41,115 bases of DNA, taken from Deltaproteobacteria bacterium (GTDB lineage Bacteria; Desulfobacterota; Syntrophia; Syntrophales; JACQWR01). The translations under genes and the position numbers were made by a program. Of this stretch, positions 1 through 8,575 are shown piece by piece. The stretch lies in contig JAPLJV010000048.1 in NCBI GenBank assembly GCA_026388415.1, positions 1 to 41,115 of the forward strand. Reading direction: 5' to 3'. The notes under the pieces are model-generated. The model made no database searches. It was not told the DNA's origin and saw only the letters and a program-made list of their open reading frames with translations. Within the stretch, counting starts at the first letter, position 1. Each line of letters starts with the position of its first letter.

Positions 1-1481
1 GTCAGTCGTGAAATTACATAAGCAACAACAAACATGACGCCAAATGTTGCCAGAAAGCGGATATCACTTACGGCAAACGTAAAAAAGGGGGGCACAAAAA
101 AGAAGTCGAAGGCGGCTACGCTCAGCAAGGTGGCAACTAGAGCGGGCCAGCGACTGGTACGCGTCGAGGTGACGACAATGCCCAGGAGATAGATCATTGC
201 CACATCCGTCCTGTCTAGGTAGGGAAAGGTCAGACGCGCCACGACAGTGCTTAATGCAACGGCTCCAATACTCCAGTACCACTCTCGAGATTTGATTTTA
301 GGCGATGAGGTCCTAGTATCCGGCTTAATGGAGTTTTCCGCTGCGTCTCCCGTGATCACATAGATATCTATGCTGCCGCTTCCCCTGATGATTTCGTCCA
401 GCGGCGATCCAAAGAGCCTGTCCTTCCAGCGCGGGTGCATCGGCTTGCCAACAATGATCTTGGTGACATTACGCTGTCTGGCATAGCTAAGCAGCTCTTC
501 GCTTACCTTTTGTCCCGTAAGCGTTGCGGTTTTCGCTCCCAGGTTTTCTGCCAGCCTCATATGGTCAGCCAGCAACTTAAGGTCGTGGTCCGACGGTTTG
601 ATCTGGGCAGGTGCTTCTACATGTACGGCAATCCACTCGGCTCGCAGGCCGGCGGCCATCCTGCGGGCCGCGCGAATGAGGCGAATTGAACGGGGGTTGG
701 GGCTGATGCAGACGAGAATTCGCTCCGATGCCGGCCATATTTCTTGAACGCCTTTATCGCGCCGGTAGCATACCATCTGCTCTTCCACCCGCTCGGCGGT
801 GCTCCTCAGGGCCAGCTCTCTCAAAGCGATCAGGTTGCCCTTGCGGAAAAAATTTTCGCTCGCCCTTTCCACCTGGTCGGGGATATAGACCTTGCCTTCT
901 TTTAGACGTTGCAACAGATCCTCCGGCGGCAAGTCAATCAGCTCTATTTCGTCCGCCCGGTACAGGAAGGAGTCAGGGAATGTTTCCCGGACGACAACAC
1001 CGGTAATTTGTTGTACAATGTCGTTAAGGCTCTCCAAGTGCTGCACATTGACTGTAGTGTAAACCGAAATACCCGTAGCAAGTAGCTCTTGGACATCCTG
1101 CCAGCGTTTCTTGTGCCTGGATCCGGGCACATTCGTGTGGGCTAATTCGTCAACGACAATCAGTGAGGGATTGCGGAGCAGGGCGGCATCGAGGTCAAAC
1201 TCCCGAATTTCCCTGCCTCGATAGGAATGCATCCGACAAGGCAAGATTTCGAGACCCTCAAGAAAAGCCGCTGTCTCCTTTCTGCCATGGCTCTCCGCAA
1301 TCCCGACAACGATATCAACGCCTTCTTCGCGTTGTTTCTGCGCGGCCGCCAACATCGCGTACGTCTTGCCCACTCCCGGTGCGGCGCCGAAGAATATCTT
1401 CAGTTTACCCTGGCTTAGACGCTCCTCCTCGGCCATCGCCTGGTCAAGGAGTTCGTCGGGATCGGGTCGTTTCGGTTCCAT
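1..1481 (-). CDS. kdpD: Sensor histidine kinase KdpD, N-terminal part (runs off left edge)
   Basis: This is the potassium / turgor sensor kinase that controls the Kdp transporter, usually through KdpE. The frame is open from the ATG at 1481 to the first base of the window, so 493 residues of what is normally about 900 are seen. Residues 32-40 form a Walker A motif (GAAPGVGKT), and a VVDELAHTN segment near residue 100 is the matching Walker B of the KdpD domain. A universal-stress-protein domain follows at about 250-375 (SERILVCISPNP). The visible part ends in the first membrane helices of the DUF4118 region, including the typical FDFFFVPPFFTF. The histidine kinase core and any kdpE lie outside the window. 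The gene is last in the visible operon, 57 bases after kdpC, with only a weak ribosome-binding site. Several short frames overlapping it on both strands are shadows. Confidence 0.95.
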   Translation of the reverse strand, partial: MEPKRPDPDELLDQAMAEEERLSQGKLKIFFGAAPGVGKTYAMLAAAQKQREEGVDIVVGIAESHGRKETAAFLEGLEILPCRMHSYRGREIREFDLDAALLRNPSLIVVDELAHTNVPGSRHKKRWQDVQELLATGISVYTTVNVQHLESLNDIVQQITGVVVRETFPDSFLYRADEIELIDLPPEDLLQRLKEGKVYIPDQVERASENFFRKGNLIALRELALRSTAERVEEQMVCYRRDKGVQEIWPASERILVCISPNPRSIRLIRAARRMAAGLRAEWIAVHVEAPAQIKPSDHDLKLLADHMRLAENLGAKTATLTGQKVSEELLSYARQRNVTKIIVGKPMHPRWKDRLFGSPLDEIIRGSGSIDIYVITGDAAENSIKPDTRTSSPKIKSREWYWSIGAVALSTVVARLTFPYLDRTDVAMIYLLGIVVTSTRTSRWPALVATLLSVAAFDFFFVPPFFTFAVSDIRFLATFGVMFVVAYVISRL

Positions 1482-1538
1482 GTTGTCTCTATTCTGAAAG
1501 AATTACGTGTATATTGACCACGGTGCATTGTAACAAAT

Positions 1539-2111
1539 TCAGCGCAGGGTATCCAGTGCCATATTTAACCGCAGAACATGCACCGTGGATTCACCTAATA
1601 TTCCAAACTGTCTGTCCTCGATGTGTGCTCTGACAAGTGCTGCGACCTCCTTTTCACGGATACCACGTACCCTGGCCACGCGCGATACCTGGTATAGCGC
1701 GGCTGCCGGACTGATGTGCGGATCAAGTCCACTTCCGGAAGATGTTACGAGATCTGCCGGTATTGGCAGCAGATTATGGGGATCGGCAGCGCACAGAATA
1801 GCAATCCGTTTGAGCACGACCGTCTTCAGGTCAGGATTTGAAGGACCTAAATTCGAGCCTGTGGATGAAATCCCATTGTAAGGCACAGGCGTCGTTGCCG
1901 AAGGCCGTCCCCAGAAATACCTGAATTCCTCAAACGATTGACCGACAAGTTCCGAGGCGATTTTTTGTCCGTTCTTCTCAATAAGACTACCGTTTGCCTG
2001 ACGTGAGAAGAGCACTTGCGCCACTCCCGTAACTGCAAGGGGATAAATGAGTCCCGTGAGCAGGCTTAGGACAAGAAGAAGTATAACCGCTGAGCGTATC
2101 TGTTGCCACAT
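1539..2111 (-). CDS. kdpC: Potassium-transporting ATPase subunit KdpC
   Basis: KdpC is the single-span subunit of the KdpFABC pump that stabilises the complex. The protein of about 190 residues has one N-terminal membrane helix (AVILLLVLSLLTGLIYPLAV). It then shows the family signatures: FRYFWGRPSA, a Ser/Gly/Asn-rich SSTGSNLGPSNP stretch, SGSGLDPHISPAAA and a C-terminal LNMALD. Two ATG codons lie six bases apart. An AAGGA directly abuts the outer one at 2117, leaving no spacer, but sits six bases before the one at 2111, so I take 2111. kdpB ends just upstream at 2123, giving the usual tight kdpB-kdpC coupling. All key motifs are intact. Confidence 0.95.
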   Translation of the reverse strand: MWQQIRSAVILLLVLSLLTGLIYPLAVTGVAQVLFSRQANGSLIEKNGQKIASELVGQSFEEFRYFWGRPSATTPVPYNGISSTGSNLGPSNPDLKTVVLKRIAILCAADPHNLLPIPADLVTSSGSGLDPHISPAAALYQVSRVARVRGIREKEVAALVRAHIEDRQFGILGESTVHVLRLNMALDTLR

Positions 2112-2122
2112 AGTCATTCCTT

Positions 2123-4189
2123 TTACGTCAAATGAAAAAATGCCAGGAGCATATCTATGGCCTTGATTCCGACAAAGGGGACGATCAGCCCGCCAACGCC
2201 ATAGATAAGCAGATTGCGGCGGAGAATCCTGGCGGCACTCATCGGTCGGAACCTAACGCCGCGTAGAGCGAGGGGAATCAGGGCCACTATGATCAGGGCA
2301 TTGAAGATGACCGCCGATAGGATAGCGCTTTGTGGTGTTGAAAGGGCCATGATATTCAGAACCGCCAAACCTGGATATATTCCCAAAAAGGCTGCCGGCA
2401 AGATGGCAAAGTATTTGGCCACGTCGTTGGCAATACTGAAGGTGGTGAGCGTACCCCGAGTCATGAGGAGTTGCTTGCCGATCTCAACGATCTCGATCAG
2501 TTTTGTGGGGTTGGAGTCAAGGTCAATGAGATTTCCGGCTTCCTTCGCCGCCTGCGTCCCCGTATTCATGGCTACGGCCACATCTGCCTGCGCCAACGCC
2601 GGCGCATCATTCGTTCCGTCGCCCGTCATCGCCACAAGATGTCCTTGAGCTTGATAGGTGCGTATCAGATTCAACTTCGCCTCCGGCAGCGCCTGGGCCA
2701 GGAAGTCGTCCACACCCGCTTCGGCGGCTACAGCGGCTGCCGTCAGCGGGTTATCACCGGTGATCATGACCGTGCGAATACCCATCCGGCGCAATTCCCC
2801 GAAGCGTTCGCGAATGCCGCCCTTCACCACATCGCTCAAGCGCACTACGCCCAAAACCTGCGAATCTTCCACAACAACAAGGGGGGTGCCGCCTCGTATC
2901 GCTATGTCTTCGACTATTGAGGTAACCTCATCAGGGTAATAGCCACCCCGATCTTTTAGGTAAGATTCTATCGCCTCGGCAGCTCCTTTGCGAATCTCCC
3001 GGTTGCCAAGATCGACACCGCTCATACGGCTCTTGGCCGTAAAGGGAATAAAATGAGCACCCAGTGTTTTAATATCCCGTTCGCGGATACCGTGGGATTT
3101 CTTGGATAGGATGACAATGCTGCGCCCCTCCGGTGTTTCATCGGCAAGCGAGGCAAGCTGGGCCGCATCAGCCAGTTTCTGAACGGATATTCCCGGCACT
3201 GGCAGAAATTCAGTTGCCTCGCGATTTCCTAATGTTATGGTGCCCGTTTTGTCGAGGAGCAGGACGTCTACATCGCCGGCTGCTTCTACGGCTTTACCGG
3301 ACATGGCGATGACATTTGCCTGGATCATACGGTCCATTCCGGCGATGCCAATAGCAGAAAGAAGGCCACCGATGGTGGTAGGGATGAGGCATACCAGCAG
3401 GGCCACAATGACCGTCATGGTCGCCGGCGAACCCTGTCCTGTGGCCCTAACGCTGTAGATCGAGAAAGGGATCAGGGTTACCGTAGCAAGGAGAAAAATG
3501 AGTGTGAGACCGGCGAGTAGAATGCCGAGGGCGATTTCGTTGGGCGTTTTTTGACGTTTGGCCCCCTCCACCATGCTAATCATTTTATCGAGGAACGTTT
3601 CCCCAGGATTTGCCGTAATGCGGATGATCAGGGAGTCCGAAAGCACTCTTGTTCCACCCGTGACGGCACTTCTGTCTCCACCACTTTCCCTTATTACCGG
3701 AGCACTTTCACCCGTAATGGCGCTTTCGTCTACTGAGGCCACACCCACGACGACCTCTCCGTCTCCGGGAATGGTCTCACCCGCTTCAGCAAGCACCAGG
3801 TCCCCTTTTTTGAGCAGCGAACCAGGAACGATTTCTGCTTCAGCATGCCAATCAGCTCTGGAAAGACGCTTTGCCGTCACGTCGCGCCGCGAACCTTTCA
3901 GCGACCTGGCCTGTGCCTTCCCTCTTCCTTCTGCCATGGCTTCGGCAAAGTTGGCAAAAAGGACGGTAAACCATAACCAGAGGCTCACGCTGAGAATAAA
4001 GGACGCTCGTTCCTCTCCCTGTCCAAAGAGCGATAGAATGAAAAGAATTGTGGTAAAGATGCAGCCGATCTCCACAACGAACATTACTGGATTCTTGATA
4101 AGATGAAGGGGATTGAGTTTTAGAAAGGCATCGCAGATAGCCGGCCAGATAAACTTCTTGTCAAAGAGAGAAAATCCTTTTGTTTCCAT
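2123..4189 (-). CDS. kdpB: Potassium-transporting P-type ATPase subunit KdpB
   Basis: KdpB is the catalytic subunit that couples ATP hydrolysis to potassium import through KdpA. At 688 residues it has the normal family length. The phosphorylation motif DKTGT is present with the aspartate at residue 313. The TGES actuator motif and the hinge motif [20 protein letters not shown] are intact. Membrane segments lie near residues 30-80, 225-290 and 570-688, including the KdpB-type [18 protein letters not shown]. An AGAGGA ribosome-binding site stands about eight bases before the ATG. The gene lies between kdpA and kdpC with short gaps. Nothing in it suggests decay, in contrast to the stop codon in kdpA. 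Confidence 0.97.
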   Translation of the reverse strand: METKGFSLFDKKFIWPAICDAFLKLNPLHLIKNPVMFVVEIGCIFTTILFILSLFGQGEERASFILSVSLWLWFTVLFANFAEAMAEGRGKAQARSLKGSRRDVTAKRLSRADWHAEAEIVPGSLLKKGDLVLAEAGETIPGDGEVVVGVASVDESAITGESAPVIRESGGDRSAVTGGTRVLSDSLIIRITANPGETFLDKMISMVEGAKRQKTPNEIALGILLAGLTLIFLLATVTLIPFSIYSVRATGQGSPATMTVIVALLVCLIPTTIGGLLSAIGIAGMDRMIQANVIAMSGKAVEAAGDVDVLLLDKTGTITLGNREATEFLPVPGISVQKLADAAQLASLADETPEGRSIVILSKKSHGIRERDIKTLGAHFIPFTAKSRMSGVDLGNREIRKGAAEAIESYLKDRGGYYPDEVTSIVEDIAIRGGTPLVVVEDSQVLGVVRLSDVVKGGIRERFGELRRMGIRTVMITGDNPLTAAAVAAEAGVDDFLAQALPEAKLNLIRTYQAQGHLVAMTGDGTNDAPALAQADVAVAMNTGTQAAKEAGNLIDLDSNPTKLIEIVEIGKQLLMTRGTLTTFSIANDVAKYFAILPAAFLGIYPGLAVLNIMALSTPQSAILSAVIFNALIIVALIPLALRGVRFRPMSAARILRRNLLIYGVGGLIVPFVGIKAIDMLLAFFHLT

Positions 4190-4208
4190 GTTCCAAATCC
4201 TCTATTTT

Positions 4209-5951
4209 TTATGGAGTCCAGGAAAAATATTCGGCAATCGGTCCCAAAGCAAGGGCGGGAATAAACGTGAGTGCCCCAACAAGAATAATTACGACCAAGA
4301 GAAAGAAAACGAATAGCGGCGTATGGGTGGGCAAGGTGCCGGCGCCAACGGGTACATGTCTCTTACGGGCCAGTGATCCTGCTGTTGCCAGCACAGGTAT
4401 GATAAGCCAGAATCGCCCGATGAGCATGACCATGCCAAGCGCTATATTATAAAAAAGTGTGTTGGCGTTCAATCCGGCAAAGGCGCTGCCGTTATTGTTT
4501 GCCGCAGAGGAAAAGGCGTAGAGCACCTCGGAGAATCCATGCGGGCCGGTGTTCGATATTCCGGACAAACCTACCTTTGTCACCACGGCAACGGCTGTAC
4601 CGACAAGAATAAGGACCGCTGGAATGAGAATAACGAGGGATGCCATCTTTATCTCGTAAGCTTCAATCTTCTTGCCGAGATATTCCGGTGTCCGTCCCAC
4701 CATAAGTCCCGCCACGAAAACGGTGATGATAACAAACATCAGCATCCCGTACAGGCCCGAGCCGACACCTCCGAAAATAATTTCACCAAGCTGTATTAGC
4801 CAGAGAGGAGCCAATCCACCCAGAGGCGTAAATGAATCGTGCATCCCATTGACAGATCCATTGGAGGCGGCCGTCGTGACGACCGCCCAGAGAGCGGAAT
4901 TCACGATGCCGAATCGCACCTCCTTGCCTTACATGTTGCCGCCGGATTGCAGTTCCCCCGCATTCTGATCTATGTTCATACCGTACAGCGACACATTACC
5001 CGTCTGCTCACTGGATAGACAAAGGCCGAGAAGCGGCAAGAGAATTAATATCATAGTAGCCAGCAGCGCCCACCCTTGCTTCCTGTCCCCCACCATCTTG
5101 CCAAAGGTAAAACAAAGGGCCGCCGGGATTAGCAAAATTGCCAGCATCTCCAGAAAATTGGACAGCGGTGTCGGATTTTCCAGCGGATGCGATGAGTTAG
5201 CGTTAAAAAAGCCGCCGCCGTTAGTCCCCAGCTGCTTGATAGCCACCTGACTGGCGGCGGGCCCCAAGGCGATCCTCTGTTCAGTTACAATATTACTCTT
5301 TTCATCCCTTGTCTGTTCCATGAGCGGCACCCTGACGGAACCGTCCAACGTTTGCACGACGCCCTGCGATACGAGGATGAGAGCCATGAATAATGACAAC
5401 GGCAGGAGGATATAGACCACTGATCTGGTCAAGTCCACCCAGATGTTTCCGATGGTCTGTGCAGAGGTTCTCTTAAGGCCACGGATGAGCGCGACAAGAA
5501 CGGCCATGCCCGTTCCCGCGGAAACAAAATTTTGGGCGGTAAGGCCCATCATCTGCGTGAAAAAACTCATCGTTGCTTCGCCGCCATAAGCCTGCCAATT
5601 CGTATTGGTCACAAAACTTATGGCGGTATTGAAGGCGAGATCGGGAGCAACGGCAGACATGCCCTGCGGATTGAGTGGTAACATTCCCTGGAATCGCTGC
5701 AATAAATAAACGGCCAGGCATCCTGCCAGATTGAAAATGAGCAGGCCCCCGGCATAGGTCTTCCAGGACATTTCCCGGTCCGGATCAATGCCACAGCATC
5801 GGTAGATCAACCTTTCGAGTGGACCGGCAAATTTGGTTAGAAAAAAAGGTTCGCCTGAGTAGATCTTGGCCATGTAGTGCCCAAGTGGTATTGCCGCTGC
5901 AAGAAGGATGATAAAATACAGCGCAACTTGAAGAAATCCCTGGGCGTTCAT
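4209..5951 (-). pseudogene. kdpA: Potassium-transporting ATPase subunit KdpA, interrupted by one in-frame stop
   Basis: KdpA is the channel-like potassium-binding subunit. Read through, the gene would give about 580 residues, full family length. Residues 1-340 lie at 5951-4929 and carry filter loops TNTNWQAYGG and TNGGGFFNANSSHP. The rest follows at 4928-4209 in the same frame, with [21 protein letters not shown] and [11 protein letters not shown]. Between them a TAA at 4931-4929 replaces the Glu of the conserved NMEGKE segment, a single G to T change from GAA. The reading frame is otherwise unbroken, so this is a nonsense codon rather than a frameshift. AAGGAG follows the stop but abuts a GTG at 4919 with no spacer; the next in-frame GTG is at 4904. 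Efficient restart is therefore doubtful but not excluded. It overlaps kdpF by ATGA. A sequencing error is possible. Confidence 0.9.
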
Positions 5952-6040
5952 GAGAATAACTCCGGTCTGAGCAGGGCCGTAAAGAGATAAACGACAAGTC
6001 CGATGACAATAATCAAGCCGATAACGTAGAGTGCTGTCAT
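5948..6040 (-). CDS. kdpF: KdpF small membrane subunit
   Basis: This is a 30-residue hydrophobic peptide starting MTALYVIGLIIVIGLVVYLF and ending in LLRPELFS. One membrane helix followed by a short tail ending RPE(x)F is the standard KdpF pattern. KdpF binds and stabilises the KdpABC complex in the inner membrane. Its TGA overlaps the kdpA ATG as ATGA, so translation of the two is coupled. A GAGG lies about nine bases before the ATG. It is too short for ordinary ORF cut-offs, but position, sequence and overlap make the call firm. Confidence 0.93.
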   Translation of the reverse strand: MTALYVIGLIIVIGLVVYLFTALLRPELFS

Positions 6041-6059
6041 GGTAAATTACCTCAAAATA

Positions 6060-6078
6060 TTATCAGAATCCCTGATAA
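6060..6078. promoter_or_regulatory. Inverted repeat 20 bases upstream of kdpF
   Basis: TTATCAG and CTGATAA form a perfect 7-base inverted repeat around a 5-base spacer, between the probable kdp promoter and the kdpF start. It could be an operator or a small hairpin in the leader. It has no T tract, so it is not a terminator. What binds it is unknown. Confidence 0.35.
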
Positions 6079-6129
6079 GCAACCATAGCCTTATTTGCCC
6101 GTTTTCCCTGCCTGCACCGGCCAGTCTTC

Positions 6130-6166
6130 ATTATATTCAATGAGAAAATGAAATATTAAAATATAC
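6130..6166 (-). promoter_or_regulatory. Probable kdpFABC promoter with T-rich activator site
   Basis: On the minus strand a perfect TATAAT (6135-6130) is preceded by no good -35 box. Instead there is a T-rich stretch (TATATTTTAATATTTCATTT). A weak -35 with a T-rich element at that place is what is known for the KdpE-activated kdp promoter of Escherichia coli. The leader to kdpF would be about 80 bases. The assignment is inferred. Confidence 0.35.
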
Positions 6167-6329
6167 CCGGCAACTTTAACATGTTATATACCATCACCCC
6201 GATCGACAAGCGATCCAGCCAGGAAGACATGGCCATCCTCTTTACGGAACCGATGAGTTGTCCGGAGGATGCACTGGCGCTTACACATGCCAATAGTTTT
6301 TCTTTTGCGGGTACCGAGCTATTGCCCAT
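6156..6329 (-). pseudogene. Short Usp-like ORF, probable remnant of a KdpD-type universal stress domain
   Basis: A 57-residue frame on the kdp strand starts at an ATG with a strong GGGGGT seven bases upstream. Residues 10-33 (EKLLACVSASASSGQLIGSV then KRMA) align with the Usp domain of KdpD in this window (ERILVCISPNPRSIRLIRAA then RRMA), sharing the E-x-L-x-C-x-S pattern and the RMA. After that the frame loses similarity. A neighbouring frame carries GWIA, which matches the next KdpD block (EWIAV), so a small indel near residue 35 is likely. I read it as the decayed head of a Usp/KdpD-like gene just upstream of kdpF. It might instead be a real small protein. A 58-residue frame on the other strand (6181-6357) has no ribosome-binding site. 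Confidence 0.45.
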
Positions 6330-6462
6330 CGTTGTTACCCCCTATTTAGTTTTATGATAACAGTTAGTATGTAAAGATAATGTTAAGATCAACGATAGGG
6401 ACATAAAAATTTTGTAAAGAATCATGCCGAACAATTCAGATGAAAATGTTATTTTTGTTTTG

Positions 6463-6810
6463 CTATACTTGAGCGACCGGTAGCCCATGCTTTGAAAGAA
6501 AATGATTTATATGATCAAGATTGCGAGGGTAGGATTTCTTTTGATGACTCAGCCAGCTTGAAAGTTGATCAGGATCCCTGCCTATCAATTTTCCTAACTC
6601 ACGTAAGCTCAACCCCTTGATCTTCTTAAAATAGGATAGCCTTCCCAGAACATCTCTTTGACAATCAAACGGTACATAACCTAAAAATCCTATAATCTTC
6701 GGCATATGTTTGATTTCCGGTTCATGGCCACTACCTTCCCAATTGTAAACAGTACACTCTGAAACCCCGATCATGTCAGCCACATCCTTTTGGAAAAGCT
6801 TTCTATCCAT
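6463..6810 (-). CDS. Two-HTH Xre-type DNA-binding protein, 5' end apparently frameshifted
   Basis: The 115 residues hold two helix-turn-helix units. The first is around 8-30 (QKDVADMIGVSECTVYNWEG) and the second around 70-90 (LSLRELGKLIGRDPDQLSSW), joined by the typical IIGFLGYVPFD linker. This matches a stand-alone regulator family common in deltaproteobacteria. In that family the first helix is preceded by GYP...IGEHIRKRR. Here IGEHIRKHR is encoded in frame upstream of the ATG, but the preceding DPGYPAPKK is in another frame. The two join at an A7 run (6837-6843). The ancestral or complete gene therefore probably began near a GTG at 6926. It may be a pseudogene, a homopolymer sequencing error, or use slippage. 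Its target is unknown; it lies between kdp and the amino-acid transporter. Confidence 0.7.
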   Translation of the reverse strand: MDRKLFQKDVADMIGVSECTVYNWEGSGHEPEIKHMPKIIGFLGYVPFDCQRDVLGRLSYFKKIKGLSLRELGKLIGRDPDQLSSWLSHQKKSYPRNLDHINHFLSKHGLPVAQV

Positions 6811-6959
6811 CCTATGCTTTCGAATATGTTCACCAATTTTTTTGGGGCCGGATATCCAGGGTCTGAAACTATTTGACCGGTCTTTTTATAGCTGTTACTT
6901 CGGGCACCGTAAATATCAAAGCCCACAAACCCTTTGTGACCCGCAGCTTCGATATCCTC

Positions 6960-7040
6960 TTAATGAGATCGTATAGTTAACTTTGATTCAAAACAGCCGT
7001 CCGTAACCAGGACGTGGCAGTGGGGATTGATTGGGGGCAT
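6960..7040 (-). pseudogene. Remnant of an IS91/IS801-type transposase
   Basis: A 26-residue frame just after the end of the permease gene contains NPHCHVLVTDGCF. This closely resembles the conserved block NPH(x)H(x)LV(T/A)DG(x)F of transposases in the IS91/IS801 group (Transposase_32). It ends in TAA at 6962-6960. No other part of the transposase is recognisable on either side. I read it as a scrap left after insertion and deletion. The call rests on one motif only. Confidence 0.5.
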
Positions 7041-7050
7041 CTCATTTTTC

Positions 7051-7746
7051 TTACCGTTTCCAGGCAAGGTTCTTTTCGAGCCATCGGGAAAGACTGGTGA
7101 AGGCAAAGCAGATAATAAAATAGATGACGGCGATGAAAAAGAATATCTCGGTAGGATAATTGATCGTCCGGTTGTTAATCTGAGTCGCCACGTGCGTCAA
7201 TTCGGAAACGCCCACGATAAAGGCCAGGGATGTATCCTTGATCATGGAAACAAACTGATTCACGAAGGAGGGGATCATATTGCGCAGCCCCTGCGGCAGC
7301 ACGATATAGACCATCGCCTGCCAGGGGTGAAGTCCCGTTGAAAGCGCCGCCTCGGTTTGCTCACGGGGGATACTTTCCACGCCCGCCTTGACGATCTGCG
7401 ACATATAGGCCGAGGTAAAGAGCGTCAGCGCCATAATGACCGTCCAGCTTTCATTGACGGTATGTCCCAGCAATGCCGGAAGCAGAAAATACATCCAGAA
7501 TATTACCATTAATAGCGGCATGCCACGAATAATATTAACGATTGTCAGGGAACTATATTTTAGCGCCCGACTATGCGATACACTCATCAGACCAAGCAGC
7601 AACCCGCCCAAAAAAGAGAGGAGGCACGCTACCACCGCGAGATACAGGGTAAGGGCAATCCCACCCAGAGGACCATGGGGATACCGTCCGATGAAAAAGT
7701 AGGTTAAATTCGTTCCAATAACGGTAAAATCAAAGCCTGTCGGCAT
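7051..7746 (-). CDS. Polar amino-acid ABC transporter permease (GltK/GlnP type)
   Basis: This is a 231-residue inner-membrane permease of the HisM/GlnP family with about five membrane helices. The coupling-helix region (ESIPREQTEAALSTGLHPWQ) includes the EAA-loop pattern that contacts the ATPase. An RGMPLLMVIFW segment is also typical. It is the last gene of a four-gene unit and begins one base after the previous permease ends, implying translational coupling and a heterodimeric permease. The substrate is probably glutamate, aspartate or glutamine, judged from family membership. An IS remnant begins 10 bases beyond its stop. Confidence 0.9.
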   Translation of the reverse strand: MPTGFDFTVIGTNLTYFFIGRYPHGPLGGIALTLYLAVVACLLSFLGGLLLGLMSVSHSRALKYSSLTIVNIIRGMPLLMVIFWMYFLLPALLGHTVNESWTVIMALTLFTSAYMSQIVKAGVESIPREQTEAALSTGLHPWQAMVYIVLPQGLRNMIPSFVNQFVSMIKDTSLAFIVGVSELTHVATQINNRTINYPTEIFFFIAVIYFIICFAFTSLSRWLEKNLAWKR

Positions 7747-7747
7747 A

Positions 7748-8455
7748 TCAGTGAGCCTTCATGGGAGCGAGGAATTTCCTGTTGTAGAGGGTTACCAAAC
7801 TCGTAATGACCACGGAAAGGACTACGTACACAAGCGTTGCCGCCGTAAATGCTTCAAATCCCTTAAAGGTGTAACTCTCTACCTGGCGTGCCTGGTAGGT
7901 AAGCTCCGCAACGCCGATCGTCATTGCCAGGGAAGAGTTCTTGTTCAGGTTGAGAAACTGGTTTATGAGCGGCGGAATGGTTAATCGCACCGCCTGGGGC
8001 AAGATGATATACTGCATGGAGCGCAGATACGAAAAGCCGGAGCTTTGCGCCGCCTCCATTTGCTCCTTGGGAATGGAGCGAATGCCGGAGCGAATATCCT
8101 CGGCAATAAATGCGGAGGTGTATATGGTTAAAGCAATGACTGCCGCGGAAAATTCAAAATTCAGCGTATTCATCCAGTTGTTCACGGCATCCGGCAATAT
8201 CTTGTAGGAGCCGAAGTACCAGAAAAATATCTGAACCAGAAGCGGCGTGTTCCGGAAAAATTCCAGATAGCCGTACGCGAACCAGCGGACCGGCCTCACA
8301 CTGCTCATCCGCATCACCGCAATGAGCAGCCCCAACAAAAAGGAAAAAAAGATGGATATCAGCGAAAGCTGAATCGTGATGTTGAGGCCGGAAACCAGCC
8401 ACTCAAAATATTTTCCGGAGGTAACTACAGACCAATCGAAGTTATATTTCAGCAC
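7748..8455 (-). CDS. Polar amino-acid ABC transporter permease (GltJ type)
   Basis: This 235-residue HisM-family permease is the partner of the next gene. An N-terminal periplasmic stretch (SVVTSGKYFEWLVSGLNITI) precedes the first helix, as in GltJ. The motif FFRNTPLLVQIFFWYFG and the EAA loop (RSIPKEQMEAAQSSGFSYLR) are clear. It forms the membrane channel with the 7051-7746 product. The ATG at 8455 follows the binding-protein gene after 120 bases that contain a strong hairpin, suggesting lower expression of the permeases than of the binding protein. Confidence 0.92.
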   Translation of the reverse strand: MLKYNFDWSVVTSGKYFEWLVSGLNITIQLSLISIFFSFLLGLLIAVMRMSSVRPVRWFAYGYLEFFRNTPLLVQIFFWYFGSYKILPDAVNNWMNTLNFEFSAAVIALTIYTSAFIAEDIRSGIRSIPKEQMEAAQSSGFSYLRSMQYIILPQAVRLTIPPLINQFLNLNKNSSLAMTIGVAELTYQARQVESYTFKGFEAFTAATLVYVVLSVVITSLVTLYNRKFLAPMKAH

Positions 8456-8523
8456 GGAACTTTAACTTTGCTCCTCTTCGCCAGCTATTTTAAGAGCAAC
8501 ATCGGGACGAACCGAAGGCCTCA

Positions 8524-8566
8524 GGGAAACGGGGCGCCCTCAAAGAGGATCACCCCCGGTTTCCCC
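8524..8566 (-). repeat. Intercistronic hairpin between binding protein and permease genes
   Basis: On the transcript GGGAAACCGGGG pairs with CCCCGTTTCCC with one bulged base, and an inner CCTC-TTT-GAGG hairpin caps it. There is no T tract, so it is not a simple terminator. Hairpins at this place in binding-protein transporter operons are known to protect the upstream message and reduce downstream expression. Confidence 0.6.
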
Positions 8567-8575
8567 GTTGCGGAT

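Noticed and set aside
2214-2648. Long plus-strand frame opposite kdpB
   Set aside because: It lies fully inside the intact kdpB gene on the other strand, has biased low-complexity composition and no domain I recognise.
6181-6357. 58-residue plus-strand frame upstream of kdpF
   Set aside because: It has no ribosome-binding site, and the opposite strand carries a better start and Usp similarity.
6888-6959. Frame reading EDIEAAGHKGFVGFDIYGAR upstream of the HTH gene
   Set aside because: It may be the start of the frameshifted regulator, but I recognise no domain in it and it has no clear ATG, so it is not called as a gene.
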